A stretch of 9,918 bases of DNA from DASXPG01 sp036493755 (lineage in GTDB: Bacteria > Gemmatimonadota > Gemmatimonadetes > Gemmatimonadales > JACORV01): NCBI GenBank assembly GCA_036493755.1, contig DASXPG010000056.1:1-9918 (forward strand), written 5' to 3'. Positions 1 through 6,044 of the stretch are shown in pieces (within the stretch, counting starts at the first letter, position 1; every line of letters begins with the position of its first letter). Under the pieces are notes generated by a model, which saw only the letters and a list, made by a program, of their open reading frames with translations, searched no databases and had not been told where the DNA came from. The position numbers were made by a program, and so were the translations under genes.

Positions 1-64
1 CGGCGACACCGTCCCGGTGCGCGCCCTCTTCGCGCCGCGGCACCTGATGGCGCTGGTCTTCTGA
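1..64 (+). CDS. C-terminal end of an unidentified protein (partial)
   Basis: An open frame enters from the left edge (first full codon at position 2) and ends with TGA at 62-64. Only 20 residues are visible, ending in the hydrophobic tail HLMALVF. That is too little to assign a family. It is treated as a real gene because its stop shares one base with the ATG of the next gene (TGATG), the same tight coupling seen at the three following junctions. It is therefore probably the preceding gene of the same operon. The neighbouring flavin reductase suggests a flavin-dependent enzyme may lie upstream, but nothing in these 20 residues shows that this is it. Confidence 0.6.
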   Translation, partial: GDTVPVRALFAPRHLMALVF

Positions 65-540
65 TGGCCGTCACCGCCGATCATTTCCGCCTGACGATGA
101 GCCATCTGGGCGGCGCGGTCACGGTCCTCGTGGCGCGCGATGCGGTGGGCGGCGCACATGGCATGACGGCCAGCGCCGTCACCTCGCTCTCGCTGTCGCC
201 GCCGATGCTGCTGGCCTGCGTGGACCACGAGGCCGCGATCCACGACATCATCGTGTCGGCCGGCGTCTTCGCCGTGAACATTCTGGCGCGACACCAGGTG
301 GACCAGGCCATCCGCTTCGCCGAGCGGGACCGCCACGCCATCGACGGCGGCGGCGTGCCCCGGAGTCCCGCGGGGCTGCCGCTGATTCCCGGGGCCATTG
401 CGCACATCGAGGTGCGGCGCGGCCAGGTCCTGACCGGCGGCGACCACTCGATCGTCACCGGCGTCGTCGAATGGTCGCAGCTGACGGACGGACCACCGCT
501 GCTCTACTTCCGCTCGCGCTACACCGGAGCGGCGGAGTGA
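64..540 (+). CDS. Flavin reductase-like domain protein (FMN-binding, HpaC/RutF type)
   Basis: 158 residues, the usual size of a single-domain flavin reductase of two-component monooxygenase systems. These enzymes reduce free FMN or FAD with NAD(P)H and pass the reduced flavin to a partner oxygenase in the cytoplasm. Visible family signatures are GMTASAVTSLSLSPP at residues 33-47 (flavin phosphate region), FAVNIL at 69-74, GDHSIVTGVVE at 126-136, and a C-terminal PLLYFRSRY. The ATG at 64 overlaps the previous stop. I see no clear Shine-Dalgarno sequence, so it is probably translated by coupling. Its stop overlaps the GTG of the methyltransferase gene. No oxygenase partner is visible in the window, so the partner may be upstream or encoded elsewhere. 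The family is clear; substrate and partner are not. A flavin-binding protein without reductase activity is also possible. Confidence 0.85.
   Translation: MAVTADHFRLTMSHLGGAVTVLVARDAVGGAHGMTASAVTSLSLSPPMLLACVDHEAAIHDIIVSAGVFAVNILARHQVDQAIRFAERDRHAIDGGGVPRSPAGLPLIPGAIAHIEVRRGQVLTGGDHSIVTGVVEWSQLTDGPPLLYFRSRYTGAAE
526..529 (+). promoter_or_regulatory. Ribosome binding site that fixes the methyltransferase start
   Basis: GGAG lies seven bases before GTG 537, inside the end of the flavin reductase gene. The first possible start in this frame is at 471, but it lacks a comparable site and would give a 70-base overlap. GTG 537 gives the four-base GTGA overlap that recurs in this operon. Confidence 0.6.
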
Positions 541-1250
541 AGAATCCGCTTCGCGAATGGGCCCAGACGTCGGTCGAGCTGCTCGATGATCCGCGCGCCG
601 ACGAGGACGATGTGGTGGCGTCGCTGCGCGACATCGCCCGGATCAACCGGTTCTTCGGCGGCGCCGCCGGTGCCGCGGGGCGGGCCGCCGAGTTTCTTGC
701 CGGCGTGCCGCGCGGCGGCCGGGTGACGCTGCTCGACATCGGCACCGGCGCCGCCGACATCCCCCGCCTCGTGGGTCGCCAGGCCGCGGCGCGCGGCATC
801 AGCGTAGATATCATCGGACTCGAACGGATTCCCGCCGCGGCGCGGGAAGCGGCCCGCGGCGGCGGCGTGATGGCGGTCATCGCCGACGGCGGCCGGCTGC
901 CGTTCGCCAAGCGATCGATCGACATCGTCCTCTGCGCCAAGCTTCTTCATCACCTTCCCGGCGAGCCGGGACGCGCGCTGATCCGCGAGATGGATCGCGT
1001 CGCCCGGCGCGGCGCCGTCGTCGCCGACATCCGGCGGAGCCCGGTCGCCGCGGCGGGGATCTGGCTGGCATCGTTTCCGATGCGGTTTCATCCGGCGACG
1101 CGCCGGGACAGCGTCATCTCGATCTTCCGCGGCTTCTCGGGCGCCGAGCTGCGCCGCTTCTGCGAGTCGGCGGGCATCGCGGCGCAGGTCAAGCGCCATC
1201 CTGGCTGGTGCCTGACCGCGGCATGGCGCCCGGAAGCGGCGCCGGCATGA
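537..1250 (+). CDS. Class I SAM-dependent methyltransferase (UbiE/Methyltransf_11-like)
   Basis: 237 residues from GTG 537. It has a Rossmann-type SAM-binding fold: motif I LLDIGTGAAD around residues 65-74, an acidic residue in IIGLE after the second strand, ADGGRLPF as the motif around the adenine site, and LCAKLLHHLPG before the fourth strand. LHHL is typical of UbiE-like small-molecule methyltransferases. The C-terminal third probably forms the substrate lid. It presumably methylates an O or C atom of a small molecule in the cytoplasm; the substrate cannot be read from sequence. Its TGA overlaps the ATG of the next gene (ATGA, 1247-1250). Placed between a flavin reductase and a cyclase-like protein, it is most likely a tailoring enzyme of the same pathway. 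A role in ubiquinone or menaquinone synthesis is possible but not favoured by the neighbours. Confidence 0.85.
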   Translation: MKNPLREWAQTSVELLDDPRADEDDVVASLRDIARINRFFGGAAGAAGRAAEFLAGVPRGGRVTLLDIGTGAADIPRLVGRQAAARGISVDIIGLERIPAAAREAARGGGVMAVIADGGRLPFAKRSIDIVLCAKLLHHLPGEPGRALIREMDRVARRGAVVADIRRSPVAAAGIWLASFPMRFHPATRRDSVISIFRGFSGAELRRFCESAGIAAQVKRHPGWCLTAAWRPEAAPA

Positions 1251-1708
1251 TTACCGTGGATACCCTCCACGTGCGCTCGAGCGTGACGGCGGCATATGGT
1301 GCCGCGCGCGCCGTCGAACGCTGGCCCGAATGGCTGCCGCATTACCGCTGGGTACGCTTTCACGAAAAGAACGGCGACGGGGGGCTGGTCGAGATGGCCG
1401 CCTGGCGGCGCTTCGGTCCCATCCCCTGGCCGACCTGGTGGATGTCGCAGATGACATGCGAGGACGCCGCGCCGCGGATCCGATATCGGCATGTGCGGGG
1501 TATAACGCGCGGCATGGACGTCGCCTGGGATTTTGAAAAGACGGCGAACGGGGTCCAGATCACCATCACTCATGAATGGAATGGGCCGGGGTGGCCCGTG
1601 ATCGGCACGGTCGCTGCCGACGCGGTCATCGGACCGGTTTTCGTGCACGGGATCGCCAGCCGCACCCTGGCCGGGATCGCCGCGCAGGCGGAAAGGACAA
1701 CACGGTGA
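1247..1708 (+). CDS. SRPBCC-fold protein, polyketide cyclase/dehydrase-like
   Basis: 153 residues from ATG 1247, which overlaps the previous stop as ATGA. An in-frame start 39 bases upstream would only add a Gly/Ala/Pro-rich stub. The fold is recognised from the N-terminal strand plus VERWPEWLPHYRWVRF (residues 23-38), the RYRHVRGITRGMDVAWDF segment in the middle, and a C-terminal helix ending FVHGIASRTLAGIA. These match the START/Polyketide_cyc families, which form a hydrophobic ligand pocket and include aromatase/cyclases of type II polyketide pathways as well as coenzyme Q-binding proteins. Next to a ketosynthase, a role in folding or cyclising a beta-keto chain is a reasonable inference, not shown. 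Its TGA overlaps the GTG of the ketosynthase gene. GGAAG at 1232-1236 may serve as a weak ribosome site. Confidence 0.8.
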   Translation: MITVDTLHVRSSVTAAYGAARAVERWPEWLPHYRWVRFHEKNGDGGLVEMAAWRRFGPIPWPTWWMSQMTCEDAAPRIRYRHVRGITRGMDVAWDFEKTANGVQITITHEWNGPGWPVIGTVAADAVIGPVFVHGIASRTLAGIAAQAERTTR

Positions 1709-2958
1709 GCGCAGGGAACGGAACGCGGCGGGTGGTGATTACCGGGGTCGGATGCGTGACCCCGATCGGCACCGGCGCCGATGGCCTGATGGACGGGCTT
1801 CGCGCCGGCCGCTCGGCGGTCCGGTCGATCACGCGCTTCGACCCTTCGCCTTTCCACAGCCACATCGCCGCCGAGATTCCCGACTTCCGGCCCCAGGACC
1901 ACCTGGAGGGGAAGAACGCGAAACGCTTCGATCGCTTCGCGCAGCTGTCCGTGATCGCGGCGCGCCAGGCCGTCGAGCACGCCCATCTCGACTTCGCGAA
2001 GGAGAATCGTGACCGGGTCGGGGTGATGATGGGTTCCGCGTTAGGCGGCGTCGCGTTCGGGGAGCACCAGTACGGCGTCTTCCTGAAGGAAGGCGTCAAG
2101 AGCGTGGACGCGTCGCTGGCGCTCAAGGTCTTCGGCGGGGCGTCGAGCTGCAACGTGGCGATCGAATTCGGCATCCACGGTCCCAACTCCACCAACGCAA
2201 TGAGCTGCGCGTCCGGCACCATCGCGGTGGGCGACGGCTTCCACGCGGTGCGCGAAGGCCGCGCCGACGTCATGCTGGCGGGCGGCGCCGAAGCGCCGCT
2301 GTCGCCGCTCTGCTTCGGAGCCTTCGCGATCATCCGCGCGATGTCCACCCGCAACGACGATCCGGTGAGCGCGTCGCGGCCGTTCGACGTGAACCGCGAC
2401 GGCTTCGTGATGGGCGAAGGCGCGGCGGTGCTGGTCCTCGAGGAACGCGGCCGCGCCATCGCGCGCGGCGCGCCGATTCTCGCCGAGCTGCTGGGAGCGG
2501 CCTCCACCAATGACGCCTATCACATGACGGCCCCCCGCCCCGACGGCACCCAGGCGGCGAGCTGCCTCCGCCTGGCGCTGGCGGACGGCCATGTCGAGCC
2601 CCACGAAATCGAGTATGTGAACGCCCACGGCTCGTCGACGCCGCTCAACGATTCGACCGAGACTTCGGCCTTCAAGCAGGTCTTCGGCGAGCATGCGCAC
2701 CGGCTGGCCATCAGCGGCACCAAGGGCTACTACGGCCATCCGCTGGGGGCGTCGGGGGCGATCGAGGCGGCGATCACCGCCCTGGCCATTTCATCGGGCT
2801 GGCTTCCGCCGACGATCAACCTTCAGGAGCCCGATCCGGCCTGCGATCTCGACTACCTCCAGGGGTCGGGAAGCGAGCGGCAGGTCGATCTCGCGCTGTC
2901 CAATTCCTTCGGCTTCGGCGGGATCAACGCCGCGGTGGTGATGCGCCGACCCGACTGA
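1705..2958 (+). CDS. Beta-ketoacyl-ACP synthase II family protein (FabF-like)
   Basis: 417 residues from GTG 1705, preceded by AGGA at 1694-1697 and overlapping the cyclase stop as GTGA. The frame is open 43 codons further up but that part lies inside the upstream gene. It is a full-length thiolase-fold ketosynthase that condenses malonyl-ACP with an acyl chain. The catalytic triad is complete: Cys168 in AMSCASGT, His308 in VNAHGSSTP and His345 in GYYGHPLGASG, with Lys340 in GTKG. The gating loop SNSFGFGGIN is near the C-terminus. STRNDDPVSASRPFD and the following DGFVMGEGAAVLVLEE are strongly FabF-like. The retained Cys makes it a condensing enzyme, not a chain-length factor. Differences from housekeeping FabF are GYY where E. 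coli has SMT before the second His, and Ile for Thr in GFGGTN. With no acpP or fabG nearby, a specialised role in the coupled pathway is more likely than bulk fatty acid synthesis, though the latter is not excluded. Confidence 0.9.
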   Translation: MSAGNGTRRVVITGVGCVTPIGTGADGLMDGLRAGRSAVRSITRFDPSPFHSHIAAEIPDFRPQDHLEGKNAKRFDRFAQLSVIAARQAVEHAHLDFAKENRDRVGVMMGSALGGVAFGEHQYGVFLKEGVKSVDASLALKVFGGASSCNVAIEFGIHGPNSTNAMSCASGTIAVGDGFHAVREGRADVMLAGGAEAPLSPLCFGAFAIIRAMSTRNDDPVSASRPFDVNRDGFVMGEGAAVLVLEERGRAIARGAPILAELLGAASTNDAYHMTAPRPDGTQAASCLRLALADGHVEPHEIEYVNAHGSSTPLNDSTETSAFKQVFGEHAHRLAISGTKGYYGHPLGASGAIEAAITALAISSGWLPPTINLQEPDPACDLDYLQGSGSERQVDLALSNSFGFGGINAAVVMRRPD

Positions 2959-3020
2959 CCGCTTGCGCCGGGCCCGGGGCACGGCGAGATTGGCCGCGCT
3001 CACTCGGGAGGCAATTCGCA

Positions 3021-3713
3021 ATGCGTAGCACCATGCGTCCGCTCGTCGCCGAAGCCTTCGGCACCTTCTTTCTCTGTTTTTGCGGCATCGGCGCGATCAT
3101 TTCCGATCTGTATCGCCCCGGGAATGTCGGGTTCCTGTCGGTGGCGCTGGCGCACGGCGTCGCGCTCGCGATCGCCATCACCGCGACGGTCGGCATCAGC
3201 GGCGGTCACCTCAATCCCGCCGTCACTCTGGGACTCTTCTCGGTCGGCCGCATCGAGGCGCGCAAAGCGGGGCTCTACATCATCGCCCAGCTCGCAGGCG
3301 GCGTGATCGCGGTGCTGGCGCTCAAGGGACTGTATCCCGACATGGCGGGCCGCGTCGCCGTGTACGGGATGCCGCGCCTCGCCAACGACATCACCGCCTT
3401 CCAGGGAGTCATGATCGAGGCGATTCTCACCTTCATGCTGTCTTTCGCGGTCATGGGGACGATCGTCAATCCGCGCTCGGCCCAGATCGGCGGCTTCGGT
3501 GTCGGCCTCATCGTCTTCGTCGACATCCTTGCCGGCGGCACCATGACCGGCGCGGCGATGAACCCCGCCCGCGCCTTTGCGCCGATGCTCGTCGGCATGC
3601 AGTTCACCGGCGCGCTGATCTACTGGATCGGCCCGATCCTGGGATCGGTCGTTGCGTTCCAGCTGTGGGAGCGGCTGCTGCTACCCAAGACGCCGGAAGA
3701 GCTCACCGGCTGA
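3021..3713 (+). CDS. Aquaporin / MIP family channel with TIP-like selectivity filter
   Basis: 230 residues, the usual size, with six membrane helices and two half-helices. The NPA motifs are GGHLNPAVTLG (Asn65) and GAAMNPARAFAP (Asn181). By spacing from these, the aromatic/arginine filter is His45, Ile169, Ala178 and Arg184. E. coli AqpZ has Phe/His/Thr/Arg and GlpF has Trp/Gly/Phe/Arg. The stretch DILAGGTMTGAAMNPAR resembles plant tonoplast aquaporins, and Ile at the helix-5 position also occurs in archaeal AqpM. It is therefore a water channel that may also pass ammonia or another small neutral solute; this is inference from the filter. The start ATG 3021 has a strong GGGAGG (3006-3011) nine bases upstream. 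It stands alone, 62 bases after the ketosynthase gene and 17 bases before a strong terminator. It could be read through from the operon upstream, as no terminator separates them. Confidence 0.93.
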   Translation: MRSTMRPLVAEAFGTFFLCFCGIGAIISDLYRPGNVGFLSVALAHGVALAIAITATVGISGGHLNPAVTLGLFSVGRIEARKAGLYIIAQLAGGVIAVLALKGLYPDMAGRVAVYGMPRLANDITAFQGVMIEAILTFMLSFAVMGTIVNPRSAQIGGFGVGLIVFVDILAGGTMTGAAMNPARAFAPMLVGMQFTGALIYWIGPILGSVVAFQLWERLLLPKTPEELTG

Positions 3714-3730
3714 CGCTGGATCTCGAAAGA

Positions 3731-3768
3731 CGAAAAAGGCCCCGCATTTCAGCGGGGCCTTTTCGTTT
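3731..3768. terminator. Bidirectional intrinsic terminator between aquaporin and ccmD
   Basis: A 12-bp perfect stem (3734-3745 with 3752-3763, core GGCCCCGC/GCGGGGCC) closes a 6-base loop ATTTCA. The stem is flanked by A and T runs, so a U-tract is formed in either direction: TTTTCGTTT on the + strand and TTTTT on the - strand. It begins 17 bases after the aquaporin stop and, on the other strand, about 15 bases after the ccmD stop, so it serves both convergent units. Confidence 0.92.
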
Positions 3769-3783
3769 CCGTGGCGCGCGGTC

Positions 3784-3885
3784 TCAGCTCTTTCGCGCGC
3801 GATACCAGAGCCATAGGGCGTAGCCTCCGTACAACGCCGCGGCCACGATGTAGCCCGCGATCATGTAGCCGCGATTGTCAGGCAC
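3784..3885 (-). CDS. ccmD: CcmD, small single-helix heme exporter subunit
   Basis: 33 codons starting with GTG at 3885 and ending with TGA at 3786-3784. The product begins (M)PDNRGYMIAGYIVAAAL and has one hydrophobic helix (about residues 9-27), followed by a basic tail YRARKS. CcmD proteins are tiny membrane anchors with aromatic residues, one helix and an Arg/Lys-rich cytoplasmic end. They help release holo-CcmE from the CcmABC complex. The start overlaps the ccmC stop by eight bases, and a perfect GGAGG sits nine bases upstream. Position (directly after ccmC) and topology both fit CcmD. It is at the short end of the family. An alternative start at Met8 would remove most of the N-terminal segment and lacks a good ribosome site. 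Confidence 0.82.
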   Translation of the reverse strand: MPDNRGYMIAGYIVAAALYGGYALWLWYRARKS

Positions 3886-4600
3886 GATCGTCGGCCTCCG
3901 CACGCGCCGCATCGCGCGCATCGTCGAGGGTGGCGCGCGAGTAGCGTTGCCAGAGCATTGCCGCGTAGATGATGGTGAAGGCGACGAAGGCGAACAGCAG
4001 CGTCGCCAGCATCCCTCCCGGCAGCGTCGGACCTTCGGGCTTCAGCACCACCGGCTTGGGATGCAACGTCCGGAAGAGATTGACGCTGATATGAATGAAA
4101 GGGACCAGCAACGCGCCGAGGATGCCGAGCACCGCGGAGAACCGGGCCCGCTGCCCCGGCTCGTGCACGGCGGAACGGAGGACCTGGTAACCGAAATAGA
4201 TGAACCAGAGAAAGAGCGTACTCGTCAGGCGCGCGTCCCAGGTCCACCACGCGCCCCAGATGGCGCGGCCCCAGATCGGCCCGGTCACGAGCACGGCGGT
4301 GGTGAAGATCACGCCAACCTCGGCCGAGCTCGCGGCGAGGCGGTCGAGGCGCGGTTCCTTCAGCACCAGGTAAAGCACGGAGCAGATGCCCACCACACCG
4401 AACGCCAGGAATGCGACCCACGCGCTCGGCGCGTGGATGTAGAAAATCTTCTGCGCTTCGCCCTGGGTCGCTTCGGCAGGGGTGAAGGCCAGCGCCCGAA
4501 TGAACACGGCGGGCAACAGCAACATGGCGGCGAGCATGAACCCGGTGCTCCGCCGCACCGAGGCCTGCGCGCTCGCGATCAATCCGGTATCACTGGTCAA
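3878..4600 (-). CDS. ccmC: CcmC, heme-handling membrane protein of cytochrome c maturation
   Basis: Up to 240 residues, close to the roughly 245 of E. coli CcmC, with six predicted membrane helices. CcmC presents heme at the periplasmic face to the chaperone CcmE. The tryptophan-rich heme-binding motif is WGRAIWGAWWTWD at residues 110-122. Candidate axial-ligand histidines are His56 (FYIHAPSAW) and His170 (VPFIHISV), matching the two conserved family histidines. His180 follows in RTLHP. The first available start is TTG 4600, overlapping the ccmB stop by 11 bases with no clear Shine-Dalgarno. Other in-frame starts are TTG 4582 and GTG at residue 15, and ATG at residue 22 cuts into the first helix. 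The exact start is uncertain, the identity is not. CcsA or CcmF are larger and arranged differently, so they are unlikely. Confidence 0.93.
   Translation of the reverse strand: MTSDTGLIASAQASVRRSTGFMLAAMLLLPAVFIRALAFTPAEATQGEAQKIFYIHAPSAWVAFLAFGVVGICSVLYLVLKEPRLDRLAASSAEVGVIFTTAVLVTGPIWGRAIWGAWWTWDARLTSTLFLWFIYFGYQVLRSAVHEPGQRARFSAVLGILGALLVPFIHISVNLFRTLHPKPVVLKPEGPTLPGGMLATLLFAFVAFTIIYAAMLWQRYSRATLDDARDAARAEADDRA
3895..3899 (-). promoter_or_regulatory. Ribosome binding site for ccmD
   Basis: GGAGG on the - strand, nine bases before GTG 3885 and inside the last codons of ccmC. It is the main argument for the GTG start and for the small ORF being translated. Confidence 0.65.
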
Positions 4601-5270
4601 GGGTGAATTCGAAGATAAGCAAGGCCGTCACCACCACAACAATGTCGTAGCCGGCGAGAAGCTTGAGCCACGGCGCCATTTCGGCGAAGGGTCGGGCGGC
4701 GAAGAGGCGCGATGTCACCTGCACCGCCCCGGTGATCGGCGGCACCAGGAATGGCAGCATCAGCACCGGCAGCATCAACTCGGCGAACCGGGTGCTCACC
4801 GCGATGGCGCTGAGCAGGGTGCCGACGGCGACGAAGCCGATGGTCGCGAGTGCGATCACGAGCGTCAGCCCGCCCAGCACCGGCAGGATCGGCACGTTGA
4901 AGAAGATCGCGAAGAGCGGCAGCGCCACCCCTTCGACCAGCCCGACGAATACCAGGTTGGCGATCGCCTTGCCGAGGTAGATCGAGGTTCGGCTTACCGG
5001 CGCGAGGAGCAGCGCCTCGAGGGCGCGATTCTCCAGCTCCAGCGCGAAGGCGCGGTTGAGGCCGAGCAGCCCCGCGAAGGAGAAGGTGATCCAGAGGATC
5101 CCGGGCGCGAGGTCGGTCGCCGAAATGAGGGTGGGATCGCGGGCGAAGTTGAAGATCGCCAGCACCAGCGCCGTGAACGCGAGTGAAGAGAGAAAGGCGG
5201 TGCGGCTGCGCAGCTCGAGCTTGAGGTCCTTGCCGGCGATGATCAGCCCGGCGCCGAGGGCGCTAGCCAT
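4590..5270 (-). CDS. ccmB: CcmB, ABC transporter permease for cytochrome c maturation
   Basis: 226 residues from ATG 5270 (E. coli CcmB has 220). The frame is open far upstream, but that part lies within ccmA and reads as low-complexity Arg/Ser sequence. GGAGG at 5280-5284 is nine bases before the ATG, which overlaps the ccmA stop by eight bases. The protein has about six membrane helices. It starts with a cytoplasmic AGKDLKLELRSRTAF segment, typical of this ABC-2-like permease, and has ELENRALEALLLAPVSR around residues 75-91 as the likely coupling region. CcmB works with the ATPase CcmA and with CcmC and CcmD to release heme-loaded CcmE in the inner membrane. Confidence 0.92.
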   Translation of the reverse strand: MASALGAGLIIAGKDLKLELRSRTAFLSSLAFTALVLAIFNFARDPTLISATDLAPGILWITFSFAGLLGLNRAFALELENRALEALLLAPVSRTSIYLGKAIANLVFVGLVEGVALPLFAIFFNVPILPVLGGLTLVIALATIGFVAVGTLLSAIAVSTRFAELMLPVLMLPFLVPPITGAVQVTSRLFAARPFAEMAPWLKLLAGYDIVVVVTALLIFEFTLDQ

Positions 5271-5973
5271 TCGCCGTCGCCTCCGCATAACGAGTCCGGA
5301 AGGCGGCCGCGTCGCCGCTGCGCGGCCCGAATTCGGCGAACCGGCCCGCGACCTGGATCGCCACGTGGCTCGCCAGCTCGAGGCCTTCGTCGAGATTGTG
5401 CGTGACCAGCACCACCGTGCGCATCTCCCGGCGCAGCCGGCCGAGCTGCCCGCGCAACGCGGCGGCAGCGTGCTGATCGAGTCCGGTGAAGGGCTCATCG
5501 AGAAGCACGATTTCGGGATCGTGCAGCAGGGCCCGCGCGATCGCAACGCGCTGCTGCTGGCCCCGGCTCATGGTCCCCACCCGGATGGCTGCCCGATCCG
5601 ACAGGCCGGCCTCCTCGAGGGCCTTCAGGGCGGCGACCCGGGGATCTCCCAGCCCGTAGAGCCGCGCGAAGAACTCGAGATTCTCCGCTGCGCTCAGGCC
5701 GTCGTAGCAGAGGGTCTGGTGGCCGATCAGGCCGATGCGGCGCCGCTGGCCGGCGCTCTCCCTTACTAATGGAAGGCCGCCGATCCGGATGTCCCCCCGG
5801 TCGGGCCGCAGGATGCCGGCCAGGAGCCGCAGCAACGTGGTTTTCCCCGCCCCGTTAGGCCCGAACACCGCCAGCGCTTCGCCCCTACCTAACGAAAACG
5901 ATACTCCCCTGACCGCCCGCACGTGGCCAAAGCCGCGAACCAGGCCTTCGACGACAAGAGAGGGCGCGCTCAC
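5263..5973 (-). CDS. ccmA: CcmA, ATP-binding subunit of the heme-release complex
   Basis: 236 residues from GTG 5973. All ABC ATPase motifs are present: Walker A GPNGAGKT at 38-45, Q-loop Gln86 (IGHQ), signature MSRGQQQR at 135-142, Walker B IVLLDE at 155-160 with catalytic Glu160, D-loop GLD and switch His192 (VTHN). The signature departs from LSGGQ, as is common in CcmA. The frame is open to GTG 6036, which would add 21 residues including three VSP repeats encoded by a 9-bp tandem repeat. I prefer 5973 because the distance to Walker A then fits the family and the added segment looks non-coding. However, 6036 lies only eight bases after the STAS stop and remains possible. ATP hydrolysis drives release of holo-CcmE. 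It is first in the overlapping ccmABCD block. Confidence 0.9.
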   Translation of the reverse strand: MSAPSLVVEGLVRGFGHVRAVRGVSFSLGRGEALAVFGPNGAGKTTLLRLLAGILRPDRGDIRIGGLPLVRESAGQRRRIGLIGHQTLCYDGLSAAENLEFFARLYGLGDPRVAALKALEEAGLSDRAAIRVGTMSRGQQQRVAIARALLHDPEIVLLDEPFTGLDQHAAAALRGQLGRLRREMRTVVLVTHNLDEGLELASHVAIQVAGRFAEFGPRSGDAAAFRTRYAEATANG

Positions 5974-5980
5974 GCGCGCA

Positions 5981-5986
5981 AATATA
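5981..5986 (-). promoter_or_regulatory. Candidate -10 box for a leaderless ccmA transcript
   Basis: TATATT on the - strand ends seven bases before GTG 5973, about where transcription would start at or next to the start codon. No Shine-Dalgarno precedes that GTG. I could not find a convincing -35 hexamer at 16-18 bases; that position falls in the tandem repeat. Tentative. Confidence 0.3.
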
Positions 5987-5994
5987 GAGAAAAC

Positions 5995-6028
5995 GACAGG
6001 AGAGACAGGAGAGACAGGAGAGACAAGG
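5995..6028. repeat. 9-bp tandem repeat (GACAGGAGA) upstream of ccmA
   Basis: Three perfect contiguous copies of GACAGGAGA (5995-6003, 6004-6012, 6013-6021) are followed by a degenerate fourth (GACAAGG). The + strand is almost purely purine and the - strand reads TCTCCTGTC. It lies between the STAS stop (6045) and the preferred ccmA start (5973). Because the unit is a multiple of three it keeps the ccmA frame open and would encode Val-Ser-Pro repeats if translated. Confidence 0.9.
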
Positions 6029-6044
6029 TTTGTCACGGCTCTCG

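Noticed and set aside
1626..2739. Long open frames on the - strand opposite the ketosynthase gene (294 and 232 codons)
   Set aside because: They are Arg/Ala/Pro-rich with no recognisable domain and lie entirely opposite a well-supported gene; a shadow effect of GC-rich codon use.
2968..2977. Perfect palindrome CCGGGCCCGG after the ketosynthase stop
   Set aside because: It has no loop and no following T-run, so it is not a terminator. A short GC palindrome is expected by chance in this composition.
3875..4606. A 243-codon open frame on the + strand opposite ccmC, and similar ones opposite ccmB and ccmA
   Set aside because: The translation is a hydrophilic, His/Arg/Glu/Gln-rich mirror of a hydrophobic membrane protein with no domain; no ribosome site.
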